From Chloroflexota bacterium (GTDB taxonomy: Bacteria; Chloroflexota; Limnocylindria; Limnocylindrales; CSP1-4), in NCBI GenBank assembly GCA_013696275.1, contig JACCYW010000334.1, positions 1 through 18,511 on the forward strand: a stretch of DNA of 18,511 nucleotides, read 5' to 3'. The notes beneath the pieces are model-generated. The model had not been told where the DNA came from and ran no database searches. It saw only the letters and a list, made by a program, of their open reading frames with translations. Positions 5,878-13,642 of the stretch are shown here, piece after piece. Numbering within the stretch: position 1 is the first letter of the stretch; each line of letters starts with the position of its first letter. A program made the position numbers and the translations under genes.

Positions 5878-6942
5878 ATGGACATCCTGCTGCTGCTGGG
5901 GGCCCTGATCATCATCCTGGTCGGGGCGGAACTCTTTACCAATGGCATCGAGTGGTTCGGCCGTAAGCTGGACCTGGCCGAAGGGGCTGTCGGCAGCGTG
6001 CTGGCGGCGGTCGGCACCGCGCTGCCCGAGACACTCATCCCCATCGTGGCCATCCTCTTCGCCAGCGGTGCGACCAACGACGCACACGGCGTGGGCGTCG
6101 GCGCCATCCTGGGGGCACCCTTCACCCTGGCCACCCTGGCCATGCTGGTGACCGGCGTGGCCGTGATGGTCGATGCGCGGCGGCGTCCGACGGGCGACAC
6201 GATGTTGGTCGACACCGCGGTCCTGGGCAAGGATGTGCGGTACTTCTTCCTGGCCTACGGGCTCGCGCTGGCGGCAGCCTTCCTGCCCGCCGACGCGGAC
6301 ATCGTCCGTCTGGTGGCGGCTGGTCTCCTGCTGGTCATCTATGCCGCCTACGTGCGCGCTCACTTCATCGCCGATCCGACGGTCGACGCGACGGACCTCG
6401 CACCACTGCGCTTCCACCGGCTGGATGCGAGCGCTCGCCAGGAGGATCCGGTCACGCCGCGGCTGCGCATCGTGAACCTGCAGGTACTCGTGGCGCTCGG
6501 GCTCATCCTGGCCGGGGCGGTCGTCTTCGTCGATGCTGTGCAGCATCTGGCCACCCAACTCGGGGTCCCATCGGTCATCCTGGCGCTGGTCATCGCGCCC
6601 ATCGCCACCGAACTGCCCGAGAAGTTCAACAGCCTTATCTGGGTCCGCCAGTCCAAGGACACGCTGGCCATGGGCAACATCACCGGCGCGATGGTCTTCC
6701 AGTCGTGTATCCCGACCATCGTCGCGCTCATCTTCGCGGCGGATGCCTGGAAGGTCGACCTCTCCTCGTCCGAATCAGTGGTCACCTTCGCGTCCGCAGC
6801 CATCGCCTTCGCAGCGACCGCGATGATCTTCCTGCCGATGATGTCGCGCGGGGTACTGCGCGGCAGAGCGCTGCTGGTCGGCGGCGTCTTCTATGGGGCT
6901 TACCTCATCCTCGTCGCGCTGCTCCTCGCAGGGGTCATCTGA
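5878..6942 (+). CDS. CaCA-family sodium/calcium-type cation exchanger
   Basis: This 354-residue inner-membrane antiporter probably exchanges Ca2+ (or another cation) for Na+ or H+. It has the two alpha-repeats of the family. Repeat 1 has VLAAVGTALPETLIPIVAIL (41-60), with Glu51. Repeat 2 has IAPIATELPEKFNSLIW (239-255), with Glu248, followed by GNITGAMVFQS (266-276). About ten hydrophobic segments are visible, arranged as two halves around a hydrophilic loop at about 163-197. In repeat 1 the usual GN..GSN block reads GVGVGAILGAPF, lacking the Asn seen in repeat 2. Ion choice therefore cannot be read with certainty. Only a weak GGTGGA precedes the ATG. The gene lies between rpsR and ilvE and is not obviously linked to either in function. 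Confidence 0.88.
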   Translation: MDILLLLGALIIILVGAELFTNGIEWFGRKLDLAEGAVGSVLAAVGTALPETLIPIVAILFASGATNDAHGVGVGAILGAPFTLATLAMLVTGVAVMVDARRRPTGDTMLVDTAVLGKDVRYFFLAYGLALAAAFLPADADIVRLVAAGLLLVIYAAYVRAHFIADPTVDATDLAPLRFHRLDASARQEDPVTPRLRIVNLQVLVALGLILAGAVVFVDAVQHLATQLGVPSVILALVIAPIATELPEKFNSLIWVRQSKDTLAMGNITGAMVFQSCIPTIVALIFAADAWKVDLSSSESVVTFASAAIAFAATAMIFLPMMSRGVLRGRALLVGGVFYGAYLILVALLLAGVI

Positions 6943-6949
6943 TGACGCG

Positions 6950-6955
6950 TATACT
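6950..6955 (+). promoter_or_regulatory. -10 element of ilvE, placed for a leaderless start
   Basis: TATACT lies in the 22-bp gap after the exchanger gene, and only nine bases (CCGCCGGGC) separate it from the ilvE ATG at 6965. No Shine-Dalgarno fits. Transcription would begin at or next to the ATG, giving a leaderless mRNA. No clear -35 was found. Confidence 0.5.
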
Positions 6956-6964
6956 CCGCCGGGC

Positions 6965-7954
6965 ATGCTGACCGAGAAGCCCCTCTCGACGAAGCCCCTC
7001 TCGACGCCGCTCCCGGCGACCGGGGTGCGGCCTTCGAGTCCTGATGTGGTGTGCTGGATGGGCGGCGGATTCGTACCGCTCGCTGAGGCCCGGGTCGGTG
7101 TGATGACTCATGCCTTCTTGTACGGCACGGCCACTTTCGAGGGCATCCGCGCCTACTGGAACGAGGAGCAGGGACAGCTCTACGGGCTCAAGGTGCGTGA
7201 GCACATGAGCCGCCTGGCCGACTCGGCCAAGGTCCTGTTGATGGAACCGCTGATGGGCACTGATGAGCTCGTCGCTCTGGTCGTCGACCTGCTGCGCCGC
7301 AACGGCTTCCGTCAGGACACCTACGTCAGGCCGACCCTCTACAAGAGCACCGAGGCCATCGGTGTGCGGCTGCACAACCTGGACCACAGCATGGTCATCT
7401 TCGCGGTCCCGTTCGGTGAGTACATCGCCACCGATAGGGGCATCTCGGCCCAGACCTCGTCCTGGCGGCGCAACGGCGACCTGTCCATACCGGCCCGTTC
7501 CAAGATCGTCGGCGCGTACGCCAATAGCGCCTTCTCCAAGAGCGAGGCGCAGCTGAACGGGTATGACGAGGCCATCGTGTTGACCCACGACGGACATGTC
7601 TCGGAGGGCAGTGCCGAGAACCTGTTCATGGTGCGTGATGGTCAATTGCTCACGCCGGGCGTGGCCGACGACATCCTGGAGGGGGTGACCCGTTCGGCGA
7701 TGATGGACCTCGCCCGGCGCGAGATGGGCCTCGAGACGATCGTCCGCAGCATCGACCGTTCGGAGCTCTACATCGCGAGCGAGGTGTTCCTGTGCGGGAC
7801 GGGTGCCCAGATCTCACCGGTCACCTCCATCGATCACCGGACCGTTGGTGACGGCCACGCCGGCCCCATCACCGAGCGACTGGTGCAGCTCTACTTCGAT
7901 GCGGTCAGAGGACGGCTACCGGCCTACCAGGACTGGCTGACCCCGATCTACTGA
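6965..7954 (+). CDS. ilvE: Branched-chain amino acid aminotransferase
   Basis: The enzyme uses PLP to exchange the amino group between glutamate and the keto acids of Leu, Ile and Val. The 329-residue fold-type IV protein shows VGVMTHAFLYGTATFEGIRA (44-63), YVRPTLYKSTEAIGV (120-134), the PLP lysine Lys180 in ARSKIVGAYANSAFSKSEA, Glu214 in HVSEGSAENLFMV, and EVFLCGTGAQISPV near the end. Length is typical. The ATG at 6965 is chosen because the homologous region starts soon after and a -10 hexamer lies nine bases upstream. An in-frame upstream extension would run into the exchanger gene. The N-terminal 20 residues contain a repeated KPLST encoded by a 15-bp tandem repeat. It is convergent with the LCP gene, 27 bases away, with no clear terminator between them. 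Confidence 0.95.
   Translation: MLTEKPLSTKPLSTPLPATGVRPSSPDVVCWMGGGFVPLAEARVGVMTHAFLYGTATFEGIRAYWNEEQGQLYGLKVREHMSRLADSAKVLLMEPLMGTDELVALVVDLLRRNGFRQDTYVRPTLYKSTEAIGVRLHNLDHSMVIFAVPFGEYIATDRGISAQTSSWRRNGDLSIPARSKIVGAYANSAFSKSEAQLNGYDEAIVLTHDGHVSEGSAENLFMVRDGQLLTPGVADDILEGVTRSAMMDLARREMGLETIVRSIDRSELYIASEVFLCGTGAQISPVTSIDHRTVGDGHAGPITERLVQLYFDAVRGRLPAYQDWLTPIY
6976..7005 (+). repeat. Perfect 15-bp tandem repeat inside the 5' end of ilvE
   Basis: GAAGCCCCTCTCGAC occurs twice in a row (6976-6990 and 6991-7005). Being a multiple of three, it keeps the frame and doubles the peptide KPLST. It falls in the non-conserved N-terminal tail of the enzyme, so copy-number change should be tolerated. Confidence 0.85.
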
Positions 7955-7981
7955 GCATCCTTGTCGGCTGTGGATCACCCG

Positions 7982-9553
7982 TCAGGGCGAGGGTTCGATG
8001 GTCGGCAGGGGCACCGGTGGCGGTGAGACGCCGGGCGACCCGGACGGCTCGGCCGGTTTGGCGGTGAAGATCCGAGCTACCGCCTCGCGGATGGCCGGCA
8101 CGTTGGCCTGCAGTTCGTACAGGCCCGTGCCGGGGCACGGGTAGCACACCGTCGAGTAGGTCGGTTCGGCCAGTACCAGGGAGATCCGCGCGTCCAGGTC
8201 GACGCTTGCCCCAAGCGTCACGAGCTGGGGGAAGAGTTCCGGCGGGATGTCTGTCTTGACCTCCTGCTTGAATGCCTCCAGGAGGCGTTGCAGGACGCCT
8301 GGTTCCAGCAGCTGGCTGATGTCGGTCTGCTCGCGCAGTGAGGTGATGACGCGCTGCTGGCGCTCGGCGCGATCGAAATCGGAGGTCTCGTGCCGGGCCC
8401 GCGCATAGGCGAGGGCCTCCGCACCGTCCATATGCTGGATGCCGGCTGGGATGTAGAGCTTGATGGCGGCCCGCCCGTCATCGGTCGGATAGCGCGGATC
8501 GGAGACCGGCGACTGGACATCGATGATCACGCCGCCGAGTGTGTCGATGACGGTCTTGAAGCCGGTCAGGTCGACCGCGATGTAGTACTGGATGTCGAGC
8601 TGATACAGCTCGGAGAGGGCGCCCTTGAGGGCGACGTAGCCGCGCTGAGTGTCGTTGCCCGGGAACAGGTCGGACCGACCGCGGGCGGCGGTGTAGAGAC
8701 TGTTGATCTTGCCGCCGTAGGCACTGCCGTAGACCGACGTCGCTGCCCAGCTGGGCGGTAGGGGCACCCCGGTCGTGTCGCGCGGGAGGCTGATCATGCC
8801 GATCTGCCTGGTCTGTGGATCGATGGTCGCGACGATCATCGTATCGGTCAGATAGACGGTCCCTTCCTCGCGGCGGTCGGCACCGATGAGCAGGATGTTG
8901 AGTCGATCGGTGCCGTTCCATGGCGCGCCAGGGGCGATGGTCGTGGCCGGCGTGGGCAACGAGCTGGGCGATGCGCTCGGCCCGGCCGTCGGGCTCGCCG
9001 TCGCATCTGCCAGCGAGGCCGATGGCGCGACCGTCGGCCCAGGCGTTCGAACCGGCGAGCCGGACGGTGCTGCCGAGGGAAGCGCGATGATGGGCCCCTG
9101 GTCACCACCACCGATGCTGGTCAGTGCGTCGTAGGCCAGATAGGGGAAACGGGCGACCGCCACATGCGAGACGGTCAGCACGAGCAGGACGCCGACCAGT
9201 CCAGCGATGGAGGCTGTGCGAAGGGCTGGGCTACCCTTCGTCGGTGCCTCGCTGGCTGCCAGCCGCCATGCATCCATGGCCGACAAAGCACGGAAGATGG
9301 CATCGATGGCGATACCGACGATGGCGCCAAGCAGCCAGCTCGGTGCGGTGAAGCGGGCCGCGAACTGGGTCCGCGTGGCTGGGTCGATGAGGATGCCGGC
9401 GAGGAGTGCGCCAAGCAGGATGTAGGGCGCCGCCCACGCCACCGCTCGACCCCAATGCCGGACATACGCCTGGCCCAGGCCCGGCAGCAGCGCGGAGAAC
9501 GTCGCGGCGGCGAAAGCAGAGCGCCCCTTCGGGCTGGGTTCCCTCCTGGACAT
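7982..9553 (-). CDS. LytR-CpsA-Psr (LCP) family cell-wall glycopolymer ligase
   Basis: LCP proteins move lipid-linked glycopolymers (teichoic acids, arabinogalactan or similar) onto peptidoglycan outside the membrane. This 523-residue protein has an N-terminal region with several hydrophobic segments (about 14-30, 38-55, 72-88 and 114-132), beginning FSALLPGLGQAYVRHWG. A Ser/Pro/Thr/Ala-rich linker (about 155-210) leads to the LCP domain (about 216-405). Key blocks are LLIGADRREE, LTDTMIVATIDP, ISLPRDT (Arg258, Asp259), GKINSLY (Lys282), FKTVIDTLGGVIIDV, and ALAYARARHE..DFDRAERQQR (Arg385, Arg387, Arg395, Arg398). A Cys pair (CYPC, 470-473) lies near the Pro-rich end. The ATG at 9553 is chosen because TATCAT precedes it by seven bases. 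It is divergent from ileS. Most LCP proteins have a single N-terminal helix. Confidence 0.9.
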   Translation of the reverse strand: MSRREPSPKGRSAFAAATFSALLPGLGQAYVRHWGRAVAWAAPYILLGALLAGILIDPATRTQFAARFTAPSWLLGAIVGIAIDAIFRALSAMDAWRLAASEAPTKGSPALRTASIAGLVGVLLVLTVSHVAVARFPYLAYDALTSIGGGDQGPIIALPSAAPSGSPVRTPGPTVAPSASLADATASPTAGPSASPSSLPTPATTIAPGAPWNGTDRLNILLIGADRREEGTVYLTDTMIVATIDPQTRQIGMISLPRDTTGVPLPPSWAATSVYGSAYGGKINSLYTAARGRSDLFPGNDTQRGYVALKGALSELYQLDIQYYIAVDLTGFKTVIDTLGGVIIDVQSPVSDPRYPTDDGRAAIKLYIPAGIQHMDGAEALAYARARHETSDFDRAERQQRVITSLREQTDISQLLEPGVLQRLLEAFKQEVKTDIPPELFPQLVTLGASVDLDARISLVLAEPTYSTVCYPCPGTGLYELQANVPAIREAVARIFTAKPAEPSGSPGVSPPPVPLPTIEPSP

Positions 9554-9560
9554 CGCGCGC

Positions 9561-9566
9561 ATGATA
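9561..9566 (-). promoter_or_regulatory. -10 element of the LCP gene, placed for a leaderless start
   Basis: On the minus strand TATCAT is followed by seven bases (GCGCGCG) and then the ATG at 9553. There is no Shine-Dalgarno in between. This fits transcription starting at the start codon. The element lies in the 100-bp divergent region shared with ileS. Confidence 0.5.
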
Positions 9567-9638
9567 GGTGACCTGGCCCGATGGTCCGCGCTCGACCGAT
9601 GCGCCACTGACCGCAGTCAGGTCCTCCGGACGCTGGGC

Positions 9639-9644
9639 TATCCT
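9639..9644 (+). promoter_or_regulatory. -10 element of ileS, placed for a leaderless start
   Basis: TATCCT lies nine bases before the ATG at 9654. The intervening TTGGCGGCCC has no good Shine-Dalgarno. Together with homology to the start of IleRS, this argues for the start at 9654 over the longer open frame that begins at 9561. Confidence 0.5.
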
Positions 9645-9653
9645 TGGCGGCCC

Positions 9654-12600
9654 ATGCCGGACCGCCTCATGCGCGCTTTGTCAGCCCAGCCGGATCTTGC
9701 TGCCCGAGAGCACCGGATCCTGGAGTTGTGGCGTTCCCGGGCCACGTTCGCCCGTCTTCGCCAACGGTTGCGCGGTGGACGCACCTGGTCCTTCCTGGAC
9801 GGACCCATCACCGCCAACAACCCGATGGCCGTCCATCACGCGTGGGGCCGGACCTACAAGGACATCTTCCAGCGCTTCCACGCGATGCTCGGGCAGGACC
9901 AGCGCTGGCAGAACGGCTTCGATTGCCAGGGGCTGTGGGTGGAGGTCAACGTCGAGCGCGAGCTGGGCTTCACTTCCAAGCGCGACATCGAGGCGTACGG
10001 GCTGGCCGACTTCGTGAGCCTGTGCAAGCAGCGCGTGCTGACCTATGCCGCGTCACAGACCGAGGATTCCATCCGCCTCGGGATGTGGATGGATTGGAAC
10101 GATCCCCAGGAGCTACTCCGGTTACGCGATCTGCTGGCCCAGGATCCGTCCCAGCCGGTCACCGTGATGGGTCCCGACGGGCCGGTCACTGACAGTGTGG
10201 AGATGATGGTGGGCCGCCTGGGGACGGCTGCCCTGGGCGGTTCCTACTTCACCTTCTCCAACGAGAACAACGATCTGATCTGGGGATTCCTCGCTGAGTG
10301 CCACCGTCGCGGCTGGCTCTACAAGGGGCGCGACTCGATGCCCTGGTGCGGTCGGTGCGGGACCGGCATCAGCCAGATGGAGATGAACGAGGGCTATCAG
10401 GATCGGGAGGATCCCGGCCTCACCGTCCGACTGGCATTGCGCGACCGGCCCGGCGAGTGGCTGCTGGTATGGACGACCACGCCGTGGACGCTGCCTTCCA
10501 ACGTGGCTGCGGCGGTCGGTCCGCGCCTCAGCTATGTCAAGGTACGCCAGGGCGATGACCTCTACTGGTTGGCCCGAGAGACGGTCGGGCAGGCCCTCCG
10601 GGGACCGTATGAGGTGCTTGAGGAACGACCGGGCAGCGACCTGGTCGGCTGGACCTACGACGCGCCTTACCATGCCCTGCCCGCCGTTCGCGAGGCCTTT
10701 GACGAGGCTCGCGTCGGCGAGGACAGCGACGACGATGGCGCCACATACGTCCACCGCGTGGTGCCTTGGGACGAGGTCGGCCAGGAAGAAGGAACGGGCA
10801 TCGTCCACATCGCGCCCGGGTGTGGGGCCGAGGACTTCCAGCTCGGCAAGTCACTGGGGCTACCCGTGATCGTCTCGCTCGACGAGGCCGGCCACTTCGT
10901 CGCCGGCTTCGACTGGCTGACCGGGCGTGACGCACAGGTCGTCACCGAGGCTGTCGTGGACGACCTGAGCCGCCGCGGCGCGTTCTATCACCTGGAGCCC
11001 TATCGACACCGCTACCCCCATTGCTGGCGGTGCGGCACCCCGCTCCTCTTCCGGGTGGTGGATGAGTGGTTCATCGACATGGGTCCGCTCTATGACACCC
11101 CGCGAGATCAGCTGACGGCGGCCCAGAAGGACCGCAGCCTGCGCTACCAGATCATGGATGTCGTCGACACCATCGAATGGATCCCCGGCTTCGGTCACCA
11201 GCGCGAGCTCGACTGGCTGCGCTCGATGCAGGACTGGATGATCTCCAAGAAGCGCTATTGGGGCCTCGCCCTGCCCATCTGGGAGTGCACCGCCTGTGGT
11301 TCTTTCGACGTCATCAGCGGCCGCGATGAACTGCGCCAGCGGGCCGTGGCGGGCTGGGACGCGTTCGAGGGCCACACCCCCCATCGACCATATGTCGATG
11401 CGGTCCGTATCGCGTGTTCGGCCTGCGGGGCGGAGACCGAGCGGATCAAGGACGTAGGCAACCCGTGGCTCGATGCGGGCATCGTGCCGTTCAGCACACT
11501 GCACTATCGGGAAGACCCCGCCGAGTGGCGGCGCTGGTTCCCGGCCGACTTCATCACCGAGAGCTTTCCGGGACAGTTCCGCAACTGGTTCTACTCGATG
11601 CTGGCGATGAGTACGGTGCTGCGCCGGGAGGCACCCTTCCGCACCATCCTGGGTTACGCGACCCTCTTCGCTGAGGACGGCCGTCCGATGCACAAGAGCT
11701 GGGGCAACAGCATCGAGTTCGACGAAGCAGCCGAACGCATCGGTGTCGATGTCATGCGTTGGATGTTCGCCCGAGCGCGGCCCGAGGACAACATCCTGTT
11801 CGGCTACGCGGCCGCCGACGAGGCGCGCCAGGATCTGCTCATCCTCTGGAATGTGGCGGCCTTTTTGGTCACCTACACACGGCTGGCGGGCTGGTCGCCC
11901 CGCGCTGGCATGGCCGCTGAGGCGGCCAAGCTGCCGCCCGGAGCCTCCATCCTGGACCGCTGGATACTGTCGCGCAGCGCCGGTCTGGCGGAGGGCGCGC
12001 GGCAGGCGCTGGCCGATCACGATGCTCGAGCCGCGTGCGCGATCGTGGCTGTCTTCGTCGACGACCTGTCGAAGTGGTACCTGCGCCGGAACCGGCGCCG
12101 CTTCTCGCGGAATGACGATCCGGCCGACCGTGCTGCTGCCTCAGAGACGCTGTATACCGCGCTCCTGACGGCGGCCAGGGTATGCGCCCCCATCCTGCCC
12201 TTCCTGGCCGAGGAGCTCTACCAGGTACTGGTCGCGGAGATCGACGGATCAGCCACCGATTCGGTGCACCTGACGCGCTGGCCGGATGGCGAGGTAGCGG
12301 CTTACCGTGACCAGGCCCTTGAGGCTGCCATGACCACGCTTCGCCGAGCGGTGGAGTTGGCGCGCGCGCTGCGTGCCCGGGCCGGTCTTCGCCTGCGCCA
12401 ACCACTCGCTCACATGTGGCTGGCCTTGCCCGGCGGTCGATCATGGGAAGGCCTGCCGGCGGCTGACGAGCGAGCGCTGCTGGAGGTCCTGGCGGAAGAG
12501 CTGAACATCAGGTCGGTGGAGCTCATCGAGGATGGCTCGGACCTCGTCGAGCGCCGCGTCAAGCCGCTGTTGCCGCTCATCGGCAAGCGCTTGGGGGCGC

Positions 12601-13076
12601 AGGTACCGGCCGTCCTGGCCGCCGCCCGAGCCGGCGATGTGCAGTACCTGCCGGATGGCGGCGTTCGACTGGCCGGCGTCGAACTGGCCGCCTCAGAGGT
12701 GGAGATCCTGGCCTCACCGCGACCAGGTACCGCGGTCGCTCACGACGAAGGCGTCGTGGTGGTCATCGATCTCACCCTGACAGCCGAACTTCGAGCGGAG
12801 GGAGACGCGCGCGAGCTGACGCGTGCCGTGCAGGACCTGCGCAAGCAGGCCGAGCTGGCGCTGGACGCGCGCGTCGACCTGTGGGTCGATGGCGAGCCCG
12901 AGGTGGTCGGGCCGCTGCGCGACCATCTGAGTGCCCTGGCCATCGACACCCTGGCCGACGATGTGCACCACTCTGCGCCGCCGGAAGAGGTCGCCACGGT
13001 CATCGTCGATCTGGACGCCGGTGCGGTCCGGGTCGGCCTGCGACCCAATGGGTCGGGTGTAGCGGCGGCGCCATGA
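9654..13076 (+). CDS. ileS: Isoleucyl-tRNA synthetase, divergent subtype
   Basis: The enzyme charges tRNA-Ile with isoleucine and edits misactivated valine. The 1140-residue class I synthetase has the Rossmann core with TWSFLDGPITANNPMAVHHA (44-63), where the HIGH signature reads HHAWG. The KMSKS signature reads MHKSWGN (679-685). The CP1 editing domain is visible in LLVWTTTPWTLPSNVAAAVG (270-289) and GTGIVHIAPGCGAEDF (380-395). WMISKKRYWGLALPIW (528-543) is the typical IleRS block. Several CxxC pairs (232/235, 457/460, 545/548, 588/591) suggest zinc knuckles. A roughly 40-residue insertion at 150-190 and the anticodon-binding C-terminal half make it somewhat longer than usual. The start at 9654 fits homology and the -10 hexamer. 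It overlaps lspA by four bases (ATGA). I favour IleRS over ValRS or LeuRS from these blocks. Confidence 0.9.
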   Translation: MPDRLMRALSAQPDLAAREHRILELWRSRATFARLRQRLRGGRTWSFLDGPITANNPMAVHHAWGRTYKDIFQRFHAMLGQDQRWQNGFDCQGLWVEVNVERELGFTSKRDIEAYGLADFVSLCKQRVLTYAASQTEDSIRLGMWMDWNDPQELLRLRDLLAQDPSQPVTVMGPDGPVTDSVEMMVGRLGTAALGGSYFTFSNENNDLIWGFLAECHRRGWLYKGRDSMPWCGRCGTGISQMEMNEGYQDREDPGLTVRLALRDRPGEWLLVWTTTPWTLPSNVAAAVGPRLSYVKVRQGDDLYWLARETVGQALRGPYEVLEERPGSDLVGWTYDAPYHALPAVREAFDEARVGEDSDDDGATYVHRVVPWDEVGQEEGTGIVHIAPGCGAEDFQLGKSLGLPVIVSLDEAGHFVAGFDWLTGRDAQVVTEAVVDDLSRRGAFYHLEPYRHRYPHCWRCGTPLLFRVVDEWFIDMGPLYDTPRDQLTAAQKDRSLRYQIMDVVDTIEWIPGFGHQRELDWLRSMQDWMISKKRYWGLALPIWECTACGSFDVISGRDELRQRAVAGWDAFEGHTPHRPYVDAVRIACSACGAETERIKDVGNPWLDAGIVPFSTLHYREDPAEWRRWFPADFITESFPGQFRNWFYSMLAMSTVLRREAPFRTILGYATLFAEDGRPMHKSWGNSIEFDEAAERIGVDVMRWMFARARPEDNILFGYAAADEARQDLLILWNVAAFLVTYTRLAGWSPRAGMAAEAAKLPPGASILDRWILSRSAGLAEGARQALADHDARAACAIVAVFVDDLSKWYLRRNRRRFSRNDDPADRAAASETLYTALLTAARVCAPILPFLAEELYQVLVAEIDGSATDSVHLTRWPDGEVAAYRDQALEAAMTTLRRAVELARALRARAGLRLRQPLAHMWLALPGGRSWEGLPAADERALLEVLAEELNIRSVELIEDGSDLVERRVKPLLPLIGKRLGAQVPAVLAAARAGDVQYLPDGGVRLAGVELAASEVEILASPRPGTAVAHDEGVVVVIDLTLTAELRAEGDARELTRAVQDLRKQAELALDARVDLWVDGEPEVVGPLRDHLSALAIDTLADDVHHSAPPEEVATVIVDLDAGAVRVGLRPNGSGVAAAP

Positions 13077-13642
13077 CGACCACGTCGGCGGAGGAGCACG
13101 CCGGGGAAGCGTCCCGGTCGGTCGACGGCGCTGGAGCGCGATCGCGCTGGGCGCTGTTCGCCTCGACCGCGGCGGTGGTGGCCATCACTGACCAGTCGAG
13201 CAAGGCCTGGGTCGATGCCACCTTCGCTCTGGCGGCGACCGGCACGGTCGTTCCGGGCTATGCCAGGCCGACGCCGATCGTGGGTGATCTTGTGCGCATC
13301 GCCAAGAGCTACAACGACGGAGGCATCTTCGGGCTGGTGGGTGATTCGGCGCCCATCCTGGGCCTCATCAGCATCGTGGTCGTTGGCTTCATCGTCGTCT
13401 TCCAGGCGCGGCAGGGCACGCAGGGCGGACCACTGCTCAGCCTGACGCTGGGCCTCCTGCTCGGTGGCGCCATCGGCAATATGGCCGATCGGTTGCGCCT
13501 TGGCTATGTCGTCGATTTCGTGGATATGGGCATCGGCGACTTTCGTTGGTACACCTTCAATGTCGCCGACGCGGCGATAAGTACGGCCGTCGTGGGTCTC
13601 CTTGCGGTGAGCCTCCTGGGCGACCGCCTGAGGGGCCATTGA
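13073..13642 (+). CDS. lspA: Lipoprotein signal peptidase (signal peptidase II)
   Basis: LspA is an inner-membrane aspartyl protease that removes the signal peptide from lipid-modified prolipoproteins. The 189-residue protein has four hydrophobic segments (about 26-39, 95-110, 121-138 and 166-183). It carries the family blocks ITDQSSKAWV (38-47), YNDGGIFGLV (80-89), GGAIGNMADRLRLGYVVDFV (131-150) and FNVADAAIS (162-170). The catalytic pair is Asp148 and Asp166, 18 residues apart as in Escherichia coli LspA. YNDGGIF replaces the more usual N-x-GxAFG. A polar N-terminal tail of about 25 residues precedes the first helix. The ATG at 13073 overlaps the ileS stop as ATGA, implying translational coupling. 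The lspA-rluD pair is common in many bacteria. Confidence 0.94.
   Translation: MTTTSAEEHAGEASRSVDGAGARSRWALFASTAAVVAITDQSSKAWVDATFALAATGTVVPGYARPTPIVGDLVRIAKSYNDGGIFGLVGDSAPILGLISIVVVGFIVVFQARQGTQGGPLLSLTLGLLLGGAIGNMADRLRLGYVVDFVDMGIGDFRWYTFNVADAAISTAVVGLLAVSLLGDRLRGH

Noticed and set aside
7955..7981. Bidirectional terminator between ilvE and the LCP gene
   Set aside because: The 27-base gap has no stem of useful length and no T-run.
10860..12020. 386-codon open frame on the minus strand
   Set aside because: It lies wholly inside ileS in antisense. Long antisense frames are expected in GC-rich genes, and the translation has no recognisable motif.
12740..13639. 299-codon antisense frame across ileS and lspA
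   Set aside because: It is a shadow of two well-supported genes and has no ribosome site or motif.
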